This document shows, piece after piece, positions 7,879-17,703 of a stretch of DNA of 26,635 bases; position 1 is the stretch's first letter; every line of letters begins with the position of its first letter. The stretch is from an uncultured Coriobacteriaceae bacterium (GTDB lineage Bacteria; Actinomycetota; Coriobacteriia; Coriobacteriales; Atopobiaceae): contig URWR01000003.1 of assembly GCA_900551595.1 (NCBI GenBank), positions 1 to 26,635 on the forward strand, in the 5' to 3' direction. The translations under genes were made by a program, and so were the position numbers. The notes beneath the pieces were generated by a model. That model saw nothing but the letters and a program-made list of their open reading frames with translations. It was not told the origin of the DNA and did not search any database.

Positions 7879-9302
7879 CGAGCCGCTTCCTCCTTCTCAA
7901 GACGCTCACGAAGCGCATCAATAATCTGTGGTCCAATAGCAGTAACATCACCTGCACCCTGCGTAATGAGCAGATCGCCAGGCTGTAACTCGTCACAAAG
8001 TGCATCGATGAGCTCATGGCGATTGGGAATGTAGCGAACAGAAGACACCTTTCCTCGCTGGGCTACAGCGCTCGCTACCGTCCTACCAGAGACACCCGGA
8101 ATCGGCATTTCCCCTGCTGAGAAAACATCCATAACAAAAAGAATGTCAGCATCATCAAAAGCGGTGCCAAATTCTTGTGCAAGCATTTGTGTACGAGAAT
8201 AACGGTGGGGCTGGAAACACTCAACCACACGCGAGAAGTCCAATTGAGCTGCTGCTTTGAGCGTGGCAGCGATCTCGGTAGGATGATGACCATAGTCATC
8301 TACCACCGTGATACCTGCAATATCTCCAACATGCGTAAAGCGACGATGTGCACCACGAAACGCTGAAAGAGCCTGAGCAGCTTGCTTAACATCAAACTCA
8401 AGTATGTCTGCCACTGCAAGGGCAGCTGTTGCGTTCACCAGATTATGAACGCCAGGATTTGCTGAAAGCACAACCTCAACCGAGGCACCCGATGGTGTTG
8501 TAACCGTACAGCTGGTACGAAGCCCAGGACCAGCCGATGCGGGAGCACAGACATAATCACAGGTAGAAGAAATGCCGTAGGTCACAAAACGAGCGCCACA
8601 TCTCCGCGCTACGTTCAGTGCACGCTCATCATCGCCGCAGACAACCACACAGCCCTTATCGCCAACTAGCGCCATGAACTTCTCAAAAGCACGCTCAACA
8701 TTTTCGATTGAGCCATAGTGATCGAGATGGTCGGCCTCAACATTAGTTACGACTGCAATTGAAGGCGTGAGATACAAAAATGATCCGTCTGATTCATCCG
8801 CCTCACAGACAAAATAGCCACCTTTGCCATCCCGTCCGTTGGTGGCATATTCCTCAACAATGCCACCAATCAAAAATGAGGGGTCAGCACCAAGATGATC
8901 GAGCATTGAAGCAATCATGGAAGAGGTGGTGGTTTTGCCGTGCGTACCGGCAACTGCAACCTCACTAAACCCAGACCCCAACGCAGCTAGCATCTTTGCA
9001 CGAGGCCATACCTCAATACCAAGCTCGCGTGCCCTAATAACCTCAGGATTGGTTTCGGGAATAGCCGTAGAGGTTACTACCACATCAGGGTTTGTTTTAT
9101 CGATTGTGGCTGCATCGTGGCCAATGTGTACATCAACACCAGCTTCTTCGAGCTCACGCACATAGCGAGATGCCTTCAAATCAGAACCGGTGACAGTGCA
9201 TCCGCGCTCATGTAGAACAAGCGCGATACCGCTCATACCAGCTCCACCTATACCAATGAAGTGAGCACTGTCAAAAGGAAGTGCAGCTTTAGCCTCAGCC
9301 AT
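7875..9302 (-). CDS. murC: UDP-N-acetylmuramate--L-alanine ligase MurC
   Basis: A 475-residue Mur ligase that adds L-Ala to UDP-MurNAc using ATP in the cytoplasm. The N-terminal Rossmann domain has FIGIGGAGMSGIA (about residues 15-27). The ATP loop is VAGTHGKTTTSSMI (about 116-129). The central domain has DESDGSFL and NVEADHLDHYG, and the C-terminal domain has DDYGHHPTE, diagnostic for MurC among Mur ligases. The ATG at 9302 is preceded by AAGGGAG eight bases upstream. It follows murG after 55 bp and overlaps murB. Confidence 0.96.
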   Translation of the reverse strand: MAEAKAALPFDSAHFIGIGGAGMSGIALVLHERGCTVTGSDLKASRYVRELEEAGVDVHIGHDAATIDKTNPDVVVTSTAIPETNPEVIRARELGIEVWPRAKMLAALGSGFSEVAVAGTHGKTTTSSMIASMLDHLGADPSFLIGGIVEEYATNGRDGKGGYFVCEADESDGSFLYLTPSIAVVTNVEADHLDHYGSIENVERAFEKFMALVGDKGCVVVCGDDERALNVARRCGARFVTYGISSTCDYVCAPASAGPGLRTSCTVTTPSGASVEVVLSANPGVHNLVNATAALAVADILEFDVKQAAQALSAFRGAHRRFTHVGDIAGITVVDDYGHHPTEIAATLKAAAQLDFSRVVECFQPHRYSRTQMLAQEFGTAFDDADILFVMDVFSAGEMPIPGVSGRTVASAVAQRGKVSSVRYIPNRHELIDALCDELQPGDLLITQGAGDVTAIGPQIIDALRERLEKEEAAR

Positions 9303-9357
9303 AGGTGAGACTCCCTTCGATGTTTGTCATGAGATGCCAAATTTTGGCCGTGATATA

Positions 9358-10512
9358 TCACTTTATCGCATCAGTATTGGATGGAGTGTCTGGAACCACA
9401 CTCTCCACTTGGTCTGCGAGAGCTTCTGCAGCTCTATCTTGTGCAAGACTACGAGCCGCCTCACGCATCTCCTCTCTCGCCTGAGGACTGTCGAGAAGCT
9501 CAAGAAGCTCTGACGAAAACACCGGAGAATCAAGTTCATCATCTGGCACGAGACGCGCAGCTCCACAATCCACTAGATAGTGAGCATTTGTGGTTTGATG
9601 ATCTGCGGTTGCAAAGGGATACGGCACCAGAATGGAAGGAACCGCAAGTGCAGCAATCTCCGCCACCGAAGAAGCACCGGCGCGTGAAACCACCAAATCT
9701 GCTGCAGCAAGCATAGCTCCCATATCAGAGATGTAGGGAACCACGTTCCACCGATGCTGCTCCTCATCAGAGAGTTGAAGCTCGCTCAGTGCCTCATCAT
9801 ATCCATCCGCTCCAGTGGAATGGATAACATGCACATCCGGACGAGAAAGAATGTCCGCTTTCAGCGAAGCGAGAGCTTTATTGAGATGCGCTGCTCCCAA
9901 GCTTCCGCCAAATACCAGCAAGAGACGTTCCTCATCGCTTATGCCCAACTGCTCACGTGCAGCCCCACGCTCGGCAGAAATCACGCTCGAGCGCACGGGA
10001 TTGCCCGTTACCACCAACGATGCTCCCTGAGAAACAAGCGGCTTAAAAACATCAAGCGCATGAGGAAAGGCGACGCAGATAGTATTTGCTATGCGTGCTG
10101 AAACTTTGTTAGCCAAACCGGGTGCAGAGTTTTGCTCGTGAATAACACAAGGGACCCGATGGGCGTGACACCACTCGATAAGCGGCAGCTCCACGTAAGC
10201 ACCGAAACCTACAGCAACATCAGGTAAACCCACTTGAGCAAAGCGGCGTCCAAGTGTTCGGCGAGCAGCAGCAATACGCACAAGGGAGGACACCAATGTC
10301 CAAGGCCTTGAGCGGTCAAACCCCGTAACCGTTATTGGTACAAAATCGAAACCCGCTTCCGGAACAAGACGCGCCTCAAGACGTGTAGGTTGCCCATAAA
10401 ACGTTACATGATGTCCGCGATTGCGGAGCTCCTCGGCAAGCGCAAGGGCGGGATTAACATGTCCGGCAGTACCACCGGCTGCGATAGCAATTTCTAGCGA
10501 GTGAGAAGACAA
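9358..10512 (-). CDS. murG: Lipid II synthase MurG (GlcNAc transferase)
   Basis: A 384-residue GT28 glycosyltransferase that transfers GlcNAc from UDP-GlcNAc to lipid I on the inner membrane face, giving lipid II. It shows the N-terminal G-loop IAAGGTAGHVNPALALAEEL, VIHEQNSAPGLANKV, the second loop FGGSLGAAHLN and the UDP-sugar site SRAGASSVAEIAALAVPSILVP followed by ADHQTTNA. The start is a TTG at 10512 with TAGGAGG nine to ten bases upstream; no better ATG exists before the conserved G-loop. It lies 13 bp after ftsW. Confidence 0.96.
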   Translation of the reverse strand: MSSHSLEIAIAAGGTAGHVNPALALAEELRNRGHHVTFYGQPTRLEARLVPEAGFDFVPITVTGFDRSRPWTLVSSLVRIAAARRTLGRRFAQVGLPDVAVGFGAYVELPLIEWCHAHRVPCVIHEQNSAPGLANKVSARIANTICVAFPHALDVFKPLVSQGASLVVTGNPVRSSVISAERGAAREQLGISDEERLLLVFGGSLGAAHLNKALASLKADILSRPDVHVIHSTGADGYDEALSELQLSDEEQHRWNVVPYISDMGAMLAAADLVVSRAGASSVAEIAALAVPSILVPYPFATADHQTTNAHYLVDCGAARLVPDDELDSPVFSSELLELLDSPQAREEMREAARSLAQDRAAEALADQVESVVPDTPSNTDAIK

Positions 10513-10525
10513 GATCTGCTACCTC

Positions 10526-11908
10526 CTACCTATCAAACCGAGAAGATCTGTTGTTGGAACTGTTACGCGATGACCTTGAAGGCCTCAATCTATCGTAGGC
10601 ACCGCGTCCAAGATCTATGCGATTGCGACTCGTATTCCCTCCTGACACGAGTGTTAAGCCTCGTGGTCGCATGCTCGGTACGTCACCTTGATTCTGAGAA
10701 GTGCTTGGCGATGTTGGCGCTACACCAAGTTGACTTCTCCTCCGATCATGCACGGTTTCAGGAAGATTACTCGCCCGGGATACCGATATTATGAAGCCCA
10801 CGAGCATCAAACAACTCATTATTGAAGATCCACCATATGAGATAAACGGCAAAGGTTTGCCTGTCATAGGGGTAATGCCCAATATGCCGCAGACATTTAC
10901 CAAAAATTGGAAGCCAATGAGCGTTGTGCACCCCGCAGCAATAAGACGCCCCGACAGATCGGATGCATAGCGTGCAATGCGCATGCCCGCCCAGATAAAC
11001 AGCGCAAACAATCCAACAACAGCGAGGGTTCCCACGAGTCCACATTCCTCACCAATAACTGCAAAAATAAAATCATTGTGAGCCTCGGGCAGATAGGAAT
11101 ATTTCTGACGAGAAAGGCCTATGCCCACGCCAAAGAGTCCTCCATTTCCAAAGGCGTAGAGACCCTGATTGAGCTGGTAGCCCGCACCATAAGGGTCGGC
11201 CTGTGGATTGAGCGCGGTGAGCACACGGCTTCGTGAATAATCATCGCCCAAAATGAGGACGAGCAAAAATGCGCCGCCAAGGCCAAGAACGAGCATGATA
11301 TATCGCAGAGGCACGCCTGCAAGATAGGCCATCACAAGGAGCGTAACAACCAAAATAATGGTTGTGCCCTTATCGGGCTGTATCAAGATGAGGCCGAGCG
11401 GAAGCACCACACCAAATGCCAAATAAAGAAGCATCTTTGAAGAGGAGTAATCATGCTCTTCAAAGAAATGCTGAGCGATATTGGCCGCTGCAAGCACTAC
11501 AACGATCTTTGAAAACTCAGAAGGCTGAATGCTTATGCCAGCTATTTCTATCCACCGAACAGCTCCTTTGGTAGCAACACCTGTAGCTGCAGTAAAGAGC
11601 AGAAGCGCTATTGCAATCGCCCAGATAACGAGCAACAAATGCTGACTCCAGAGGTGGTAATCGGTTTTAGCCAAAATAATCGCAGCCACAACACCAACAG
11701 CCGTGGTCAATACTTGGCGTTTAAAGTAGTAGGCAGCATCTCCGGTGCTTGTAAGCGCCTCTACGGAGCTTGCTGAATACACCATGAGAAGACCAAAGGC
11801 CACCAACAGTACGGTGGCAACAATGAGCATGATGCGCGGCTGCATAAAGCGAGCAGGTACTACATGTTCGCGAGAGCGGCCTGTTGTAGATCTACCACCA
11901 ATGGCCAT
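10526..11908 (-). CDS. ftsW: SEDS peptidoglycan polymerase FtsW
   Basis: A 460-residue polytopic membrane protein with about ten hydrophobic segments between residues 25 and 375. SEDS signatures are the periplasmic loop PEAHNDFIFAVIGEECGLVG and the C-terminal TPMTGKPLPFISYGGSS. Together with its place between murD and murG and near pbpB, this identifies the septal glycosyltransferase FtsW rather than RodA. It polymerises lipid II in complex with PBP2/FtsI. The last about 80 residues are a basic, Ser/Arg/Asn-rich cytoplasmic tail. The ATG at 11908 directly abuts the murD stop codon. Confidence 0.95.
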   Translation of the reverse strand: MAIGGRSTTGRSREHVVPARFMQPRIMLIVATVLLVAFGLLMVYSASSVEALTSTGDAAYYFKRQVLTTAVGVVAAIILAKTDYHLWSQHLLLVIWAIAIALLLFTAATGVATKGAVRWIEIAGISIQPSEFSKIVVVLAAANIAQHFFEEHDYSSSKMLLYLAFGVVLPLGLILIQPDKGTTIILVVTLLVMAYLAGVPLRYIMLVLGLGGAFLLVLILGDDYSRSRVLTALNPQADPYGAGYQLNQGLYAFGNGGLFGVGIGLSRQKYSYLPEAHNDFIFAVIGEECGLVGTLAVVGLFALFIWAGMRIARYASDLSGRLIAAGCTTLIGFQFLVNVCGILGITPMTGKPLPFISYGGSSIMSCLMLVGFIISVSRASNLPETVHDRRRSQLGVAPTSPSTSQNQGDVPSMRPRGLTLVSGGNTSRNRIDLGRGAYDRLRPSRSSRNSSNNRSSRFDR

Positions 11909-13348
11909 TTATTTGCTCTCCTTATCAGCAAGATCCTGCGCAACCAAAGCCTTAAAACGCTCACCGCGCTCCTCAAAACAAGAAAACTCATCAAATGACG
12001 AGCACGCTGGAGAAAGCAGCACCGTTTCGCCTGCATTAGCAAGAGAGCGTGCAAGCTCATAGGCATCCTGCATATGAGCAGCTTCATACACTTCAAGATT
12101 TCCGTGCTCACAAGCGTTTTCCTCTCGAAAAGCCTGAGCTATACGAGAGCCCGCTTCACCATAGCAAACAGCCACACGACAGGTTGCAACCACATCGCGA
12201 GCAAGAGATGCTAGCTCGGTTCCTTTATCATGTCCGCCTGCAAGCAATACGATTGTGCCTGGAGCAAAAGCAGTAAGGGCCTTAGATGTTGCATCCACAT
12301 TGGTGGCTTTTGAATCATTGACGTAGCGTACGCCATCAAGTTCACCACAAGGCTCGATACGATGCTCAAGTGGTTGAAATGCACAAAGACCCGACCGAAC
12401 ATCCTGAGGAGTAACACCTGCTTCCAAAGCAAGCGCTGCAGCAGCAAGTGCATTTTGATAGTTATGAACGCCTGCAATAGCAAGCTGGTTGGCGCTCACC
12501 AGCTTATGTGTGTCGCCATCGAGACGAACTACTAACATCTCACCGTCTAAATAGGCAGCACAGCTTCCACCAGGATCACCAGTCACATCCAGCGTGCATA
12601 CACGCACACCACGCTCGTTAAGGCTGTTTGCTATAGAGCGACAGTACTCATCAGAATTGGAGATAACTGCCAAATCGCCGGCGTTCATATTTTGGAAGAT
12701 ACGTGCCTTTGCCGCGGCATAGTTGTCCATGGTCTTGTGCCACGCCAAATGGTCGGGCGTAATATTGAGAAGACAGGCAGCAACAGGATGGAATGCCTGC
12801 GTTGTTGCAAGCTGATAGCTGGAAAGCTCGGCAACAAGCCACTCGCCTGCTTGACGCTCTTCCACCTCAGTTATGGCTAGTTTGCCGATATTGCCCACAG
12901 CTTCTGCCACAAAACCACCAGCGCGCAACAGGTCGCGCACAAGCGTCGTAGTCGTGGTTTTACCGTTGGTACCTGTAATAGCAAGCCATCTAGAAGGGCT
13001 TTCCCGCCAGGCGAATTCTGGCTCAGAAATAACTTCTTTCGAACAAGCTTTGGCAGCAAGAAAGAACGGAGAAAACTCCGAGATGCCAGGTGAGGCTACC
13101 GTAAGGTCATAAGAGCCTTCAACTGCCTCGGTGCCCAAAACAACAGTACAACCCATCTCTTGAAGAGCACGCGTCTCATCATTTGCTTGAGAAGTTTTCC
13201 CACCAAAAACTGTCACACTGGAAACACGCGTACCCAAACGCTTGGCAAGATACCTTGCCACCGCTTGTCCGGTTGATCCCAGTCCTAACACACACGTATT
13301 TCCGAGTGCAGTAACCCTACTCGTGGCAGAACTATCTTGAAACTCCAT
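11909..13348 (-). CDS. murD: UDP-N-acetylmuramoyl-L-alanine--D-glutamate ligase MurD
   Basis: A 479-residue Mur ligase that adds D-Glu to UDP-MurNAc-L-Ala. It shows the N-terminal nucleotide-binding motif VLGLGSTGQAVARYL, the ATP loop LAITGTNGKTTTTTLV (about residues 120-135), the central NITPDHLAWHKTMDNY and the C-terminal YVNDSKATNVDATSKAL, which is specific to MurD. A YAAAKARIFQNM segment holds the lysine that is carbamylated in the family. The ATG at 13348 is preceded by an AGGGAAG element. It follows mraY by 9 bp. Confidence 0.96.
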   Translation of the reverse strand: MEFQDSSATSRVTALGNTCVLGLGSTGQAVARYLAKRLGTRVSSVTVFGGKTSQANDETRALQEMGCTVVLGTEAVEGSYDLTVASPGISEFSPFFLAAKACSKEVISEPEFAWRESPSRWLAITGTNGKTTTTTLVRDLLRAGGFVAEAVGNIGKLAITEVEERQAGEWLVAELSSYQLATTQAFHPVAACLLNITPDHLAWHKTMDNYAAAKARIFQNMNAGDLAVISNSDEYCRSIANSLNERGVRVCTLDVTGDPGGSCAAYLDGEMLVVRLDGDTHKLVSANQLAIAGVHNYQNALAAAALALEAGVTPQDVRSGLCAFQPLEHRIEPCGELDGVRYVNDSKATNVDATSKALTAFAPGTIVLLAGGHDKGTELASLARDVVATCRVAVCYGEAGSRIAQAFREENACEHGNLEVYEAAHMQDAYELARSLANAGETVLLSPACSSFDEFSCFEERGERFKALVAQDLADKESK

Positions 13349-13357
13349 AGGTCTTCC

Positions 13358-14389
13358 CTATCCAAGTTGGAAATAAAGTGCAAATCCAATCATGGCAAAC
13401 GCCGCAGCAACAATCCAAAAACGAGTTACCACCTTAGTCTCGCTCCAACCGAGCTTCTCAAAATGGTGATGAATTGGCGCCATGAGAAAAACGCGTTTGC
13501 CCGTAAGCTTAAAACTTGCAACTTGGATAATGACTGAAAGAGCTTCAACAATAAACAGGCCACCCATAATGAGTGAGATCACTTCAGTTTTTGTAAGCAC
13601 TGCTAAGGCAGCAAAAGCAGCACCAAGTGCAAGCGATCCCGTATCTCCCATAAAAATGGTAGCGGGAAAGCAGTTATACCAGAGGTATCCAACGAGCGAA
13701 CCTGCTATTGAAGCTGCAAATACTGCAAGGTTTATCTCGTCATAGCGGAATGCAACCATAGCCATAGCAAGCATAACTACGAGCGTACAGCCACCCGACA
13801 AACCATCGAGGCCGTCGGTCAGATTCACCGCGTTGGACATACCTGCCATGAGCAGGAAAACGAAGATGAGATAAACCCAAGGAATAGTCAGCTGCCCGTC
13901 GCCGATGGAAATAGTGGTGCTCAGAAAACCAAGGTCAACAGAGAAGCCACCTGGAAAAAGAATTACAGGAGCAATTCCGCAGACATTAACTGCTGCAAGA
14001 CAGAAGATAACAGCTATAAGGATGAGGCCGATCATCTTTTGCGAAGGCGTGAGGCCGAGTGAACGTCTATGTGCCACGCTCTCAATGTCATCGAGCAGAC
14101 CAAGCAAAGCTGTTGCAAGTGTGGCTAGTACACAAAGAATCAGATCTGGTGTCCAGCGCGCCATAATAAAGCAAGTGAGCACCATAGATAGCAGAATAAC
14201 TACGCCACCCATGGTAGGCGTGCCTTGTTTTACGAGGTGTCCCTGAGGACCATCAGCTCGAATCTGCTGACCGACGCCCTCACGCCGCATCAAGCGAATA
14301 AAAAGCGGCATGAGCACAAGCGAAATGACGGCCGCAATGCCAATGGAAAGAAATACTTGATAGGTAGGGTAATCGGGATTACCGAGCAT
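13358..14389 (-). CDS. mraY: Phospho-N-acetylmuramoyl-pentapeptide transferase MraY
   Basis: A 343-residue integral membrane enzyme that moves phospho-MurNAc-pentapeptide from UDP to undecaprenyl phosphate, giving lipid I. Family motifs are QGTPTMGGVVIL near the N-terminus, LDDIE, NAVNLTDGLDGLSGG with the catalytic Asp residues, FMGDTGSLALG, and APIHHHFEKLGWSE with the conserved triple His. Start at 14389 (MLGNPDYPTYQVF) gives the normal family length and overlaps the murF 3' end by 11 bp. An AAGGAGG lies about 12 bases upstream, longer than ideal. An in-frame extension of 41 residues into murF lacks family similarity. Confidence 0.94.
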   Translation of the reverse strand: MLGNPDYPTYQVFLSIGIAAVISLVLMPLFIRLMRREGVGQQIRADGPQGHLVKQGTPTMGGVVILLSMVLTCFIMARWTPDLILCVLATLATALLGLLDDIESVAHRRSLGLTPSQKMIGLILIAVIFCLAAVNVCGIAPVILFPGGFSVDLGFLSTTISIGDGQLTIPWVYLIFVFLLMAGMSNAVNLTDGLDGLSGGCTLVVMLAMAMVAFRYDEINLAVFAASIAGSLVGYLWYNCFPATIFMGDTGSLALGAAFAALAVLTKTEVISLIMGGLFIVEALSVIIQVASFKLTGKRVFLMAPIHHHFEKLGWSETKVVTRFWIVAAAFAMIGFALYFQLG

Positions 14390-15845
14390 ATGAGGAGAGC
14401 ACCTCCTTGACAAAGGCGTCCAAACCGGCTGCGCGCGAAGCTTTCGCAAGTACCAAATCCTCAGGACAAAGTACTTGACCCAGCACCTGAGCAGCAGCCT
14501 CTGCGGATGCAAATGTCTCTATCGAATCTGTTGACATTCCCATGGTAATAGCACCTTCACGCATGGATGCGGCATCCTTGTCGCCAATCAAACAAAGCAT
14601 ATCAAGTGGCTTTGCAGCAGCATAGGCACCAACCAATGCATGAAGTTCTTGGGCATTATCGCCAAGCTCGCCAATCTCACCCAATACTGCAATACGCCGT
14701 CCAGAACACGGAAGTGAACACAATACATCGAGCGCAGCAGCCATGGATGAGGGGCTTGCATTGTAGGTATCATCAATAATTCGAGGGGCACCATCGCTAC
14801 CCCCTCGTACTTCAAGGCGCATGTGGGTGGGAGGCATAGCTTCTACTGCCTTACATGCTGACTCACGATCCACACCCAACCGCCATGCAACCGTCAAGGC
14901 AAGCAAAAGATCGGGAACAAGGCGTTTTCCGGGAACAGGAAGGCGCGTGTGACGAGACCATCCATCGGGATAGCTCACCACACATGAAGCATGTCCCTCG
15001 TCGTCAATTTCAATCTCAGAGGCATGCACTGCATCCTTATCGCTTGTTCCCACAGAGGTAACGGCCACGCCGGCAGGCTCTGCAAAACCATGAGCAATAA
15101 AGTCGCAGAAATCATCTTCACCTACGAGTATGAGCTCGCGTGCTACTTGTTCTCCTTCGGGCAAAGCAGCGTCACACATGCCCGAAACAATCTCTGCTTT
15201 TGCTCGCGCAATATTTTCACGAGAGCCGAGAAGTCCAATGTGACTCGTTCCAACATTGGTAATAACAGCGAGGGTGGGTTTAGCCATTGCGGCAAGCGCT
15301 TCTATCTCGCCCGGATGGTTCATACCCATTTCGAGAACAACAACCTCGGTTTCTTCTGGTGCTGCGAGAAGCGTGAGTGGCGCCCCAATAAGATTGTTGA
15401 AATTCCCCACAGTGGCATGGACGCAGTATCGAGGGGAAAGAGCACAGGCAAGCATATCTTTTGTTGTGGTTTTACCTACCGACCCAGTAACACCAACTAC
15501 TATCCAATTGGGGTGATCCTGACGCCATGCGCCTGCAAGACGCAGGAGAAACGCTTCACCATTGTCTTCGCTTGCACGCAAGACAGCGCAGTTTTTCTCA
15601 GCACAAATAGCAAGGAGTTCCTCAGTTGGGTCAGCCGTAATAACAACACAAGCCGCACCCGCCTGAGCAGCACGCGGAGCATATGTATTGCCATCCACCC
15701 GCTCGCCTGGAAAGGCAACAAAGAGCATCCCCGGCTCAACGTTACGTGAGTCTATACACACACCTGAACAAACTCTTGTACCAGAACCAGCAATAAGCTG
15801 AGCGTCAGTCGCACAAACCACTTGAGAAACTGTCATTTCAACCAT
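14379..15845 (-). CDS. murF: UDP-N-acetylmuramoyl-tripeptide--D-alanyl-D-alanine ligase MurF
   Basis: A 488-residue Mur ligase that adds D-Ala-D-Ala to UDP-MurNAc-tripeptide. It has the N-terminal domain (SRNVEPGMLFVAFPGERVDGN divided over residues 32-52), the ATP loop GVTGSVGKTTTKDML (about 118-132), EMGMNHPGEIEAL, NVGTSHIGLLGS and the C-terminal DDTYNASPSSMAAAL. The MurF-specific GSxGKTT and NASPxSM rule out MurE. GAGGAGGG nine bases before the ATG at 15845 supports that start over an ATG three codons later. It directly follows pbpB; murE, the usual neighbour, is missing. Confidence 0.96.
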   Translation of the reverse strand: MVEMTVSQVVCATDAQLIAGSGTRVCSGVCIDSRNVEPGMLFVAFPGERVDGNTYAPRAAQAGAACVVITADPTEELLAICAEKNCAVLRASEDNGEAFLLRLAGAWRQDHPNWIVVGVTGSVGKTTTKDMLACALSPRYCVHATVGNFNNLIGAPLTLLAAPEETEVVVLEMGMNHPGEIEALAAMAKPTLAVITNVGTSHIGLLGSRENIARAKAEIVSGMCDAALPEGEQVARELILVGEDDFCDFIAHGFAEPAGVAVTSVGTSDKDAVHASEIEIDDEGHASCVVSYPDGWSRHTRLPVPGKRLVPDLLLALTVAWRLGVDRESACKAVEAMPPTHMRLEVRGGSDGAPRIIDDTYNASPSSMAAALDVLCSLPCSGRRIAVLGEIGELGDNAQELHALVGAYAAAKPLDMLCLIGDKDAASMREGAITMGMSTDSIETFASAEAAAQVLGQVLCPEDLVLAKASRAAGLDAFVKEVLSSYAR

Positions 15846-15871
15846 GTGTTGCGACCCTCCTCTTTGAGCTA

Positions 15872-17695
15872 TTACGACGTAGGCTGCACACCTGTGTCGG
15901 TGAGGGCCTCTGACATAATAGCCGAGAAAACGTGTGCTGCAGAAGAAGATGCAAGATATGCAGTTCCATTTAATCCTACATAAACCATAACATTCGGATC
16001 ATCGGCATTTGCAAAACCAATGAGGGAGCTTACGTAGTAGAAATCCTCGTAGCCGTTTTCTCCAGCTTGTTCTCCAGTACCGGTCTTACCAGCAACATCA
16101 TAACCCTCAACCTGAGCAGCCACACCAGTGCCCTCATTTACAACAACGCGCATCATATCGACAACCTCATCGGAGGTTTCCGAGGAAACGACACGGGTAT
16201 TTCCCTCACTCCAATCAACAGTCTCGCCATTTTTTGAGATGAGAAAATGTGGGGTTGTCATAACACCATCGTTTGCAATTGCTGCCATAGCACGAATGAC
16301 TTGAATCATTGGTATGGCCACGCCTTGTCCAAACGACATAGTTCCCTGTGTGGTTGATGAATAGTCATCAAGGCTTGTTACGATGCCTGTTTGTTCACCA
16401 GGAAAATCTATACCGGTAGTCGAACCAATGCCAAATTTAGTCATACCTTCAGCAAATTGCTCTGCTGTCAATGTTCTTCCGACCAAAATCATGCCGGTGT
16501 TTGAAGAACGTCGCAAGATTTCTGTGCAATCCATATCCATGGTGTAATCGCGCTCATCATCATCGCCCACCAGATCGTCGCCAACCTGTATCTTTGGTGG
16601 TACCGTAAAGGTACTTGTAGGAGTAATTGTTCCTGCATCAAGTCCTATGGCCATAACGATCGGTTTCATAATTGAGCCGGGCTCATACGAATTCGTAACC
16701 AGCTTGAGCTGCATGGCTTCATTGGTAATCGTTGACTGGTCGGTCGGATCAAGCAATGGAGTTGAGCAAGCAGCAAGCACTTCTCCTGTTTGCGGGTTCA
16801 TAACCAAAGCAGAGCCGGAATCAGATTTGTACTCTTCCACACCTTCTTGAATTTGCTCTTCAACAACCTGTTGAATATTCACATCTATCGATAGGACAAC
16901 ATCTTGTCCATCAATGGCGTCTTCCACTTCATAGGCACCGCCAGCAACAGGAGTGCCATCGGCACCTCGCTCAACATACATTTGTCCATCAGTTCCGGAT
17001 AGCACATCATCATAAGTCAGTTCTATACCTGACAGACCATGGCCATCGTCACCTACAAAACCAAGGATCTGGCCACCTACATTGCCGTAGGGATATACAC
17101 GCTTGGTGTCGTTTTCATAGTAGATCCCAGTCAGGTCGGCATCTTCTAAGTCCTGCTTGAGCTTATCAGCCTGATCGGTATCAACTTTCTTCTTGATATA
17201 GGCATACTGAGAATCGCCTGAAAGTGCCTCGGTAAAGTCGCTTGCACGACCACCAAGATCTTGCGCAAGAATACGAGCTGTCGCCTCAACATCGCTCACC
17301 TCTTGCGGATTACAAACTACTGTTTTGCAATCAACCGTAGTTGCCAGCACATTGCCATTGCGATCATAAATAGTGCCGCGTTTTGCCGTAATAGCAACCG
17401 CACCCGATCGCGCCGACTCCATCTTGTTTACTAAATCGCCTGCTTCAATAACTTGCAGATCGATAAGACGAATGCCAACCACTACAAGTGCAAAAAAGAG
17501 CATCGCCATAATGACGACAGGACCCTTTGATGGACCAGGGCCTGCAGCTGGTCTCACTTCACCACGAGAAGTAACCCGTGGAGACTCATCGTAGGAGGAA
17601 CCACGGGTTGATCGTGTTGTTCTATATGAACGAGAATTATTTGTAGCGCGATTACGCCCTCCGCGAGGAGTGGGGCGCTGGTCTTGCCTAGACAT
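15872..17695 (-). CDS. pbpB: Septal penicillin-binding protein 2/3 (FtsI-type transpeptidase)
   Basis: A 607-residue class B PBP that cross-links septal peptidoglycan with FtsW. Residues 1-55 are basic and disordered, followed by one membrane helix (about 57-78). The dimerisation/pedestal domain starts at KRGTIYDRNGNVLA. Transpeptidase motifs are all present: SIMK in YEPGSIMKPIVMA (active-site Ser), SSN in RRSSNTGMI and KTG in VAGKTGTGEQ. The protein stops soon after the transpeptidase domain, so there are no PASTA domains. The position between ftsL and murF marks it as the FtsI orthologue. TAGGAAAC lies before the ATG at 17695. Confidence 0.95.
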   Translation of the reverse strand: MSRQDQRPTPRGGRNRATNNSRSYRTTRSTRGSSYDESPRVTSRGEVRPAAGPGPSKGPVVIMAMLFFALVVVGIRLIDLQVIEAGDLVNKMESARSGAVAITAKRGTIYDRNGNVLATTVDCKTVVCNPQEVSDVEATARILAQDLGGRASDFTEALSGDSQYAYIKKKVDTDQADKLKQDLEDADLTGIYYENDTKRVYPYGNVGGQILGFVGDDGHGLSGIELTYDDVLSGTDGQMYVERGADGTPVAGGAYEVEDAIDGQDVVLSIDVNIQQVVEEQIQEGVEEYKSDSGSALVMNPQTGEVLAACSTPLLDPTDQSTITNEAMQLKLVTNSYEPGSIMKPIVMAIGLDAGTITPTSTFTVPPKIQVGDDLVGDDDERDYTMDMDCTEILRRSSNTGMILVGRTLTAEQFAEGMTKFGIGSTTGIDFPGEQTGIVTSLDDYSSTTQGTMSFGQGVAIPMIQVIRAMAAIANDGVMTTPHFLISKNGETVDWSEGNTRVVSSETSDEVVDMMRVVVNEGTGVAAQVEGYDVAGKTGTGEQAGENGYEDFYYVSSLIGFANADDPNVMVYVGLNGTAYLASSSAAHVFSAIMSEALTDTGVQPTS

Positions 17696-17703
17696 ACTGT
17701 TTC

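Noticed and set aside
14390..14512. Upstream extension of mraY
   Set aside because: The 41 extra residues are frame-shifted murF sequence, and family members begin near the ATG at 14389.
14991..15749. 252-codon plus-strand frame opposite murF
   Set aside because: Antisense to a clear Mur ligase with all motifs; its translation is Cys/His/Asn-rich with no family resemblance.
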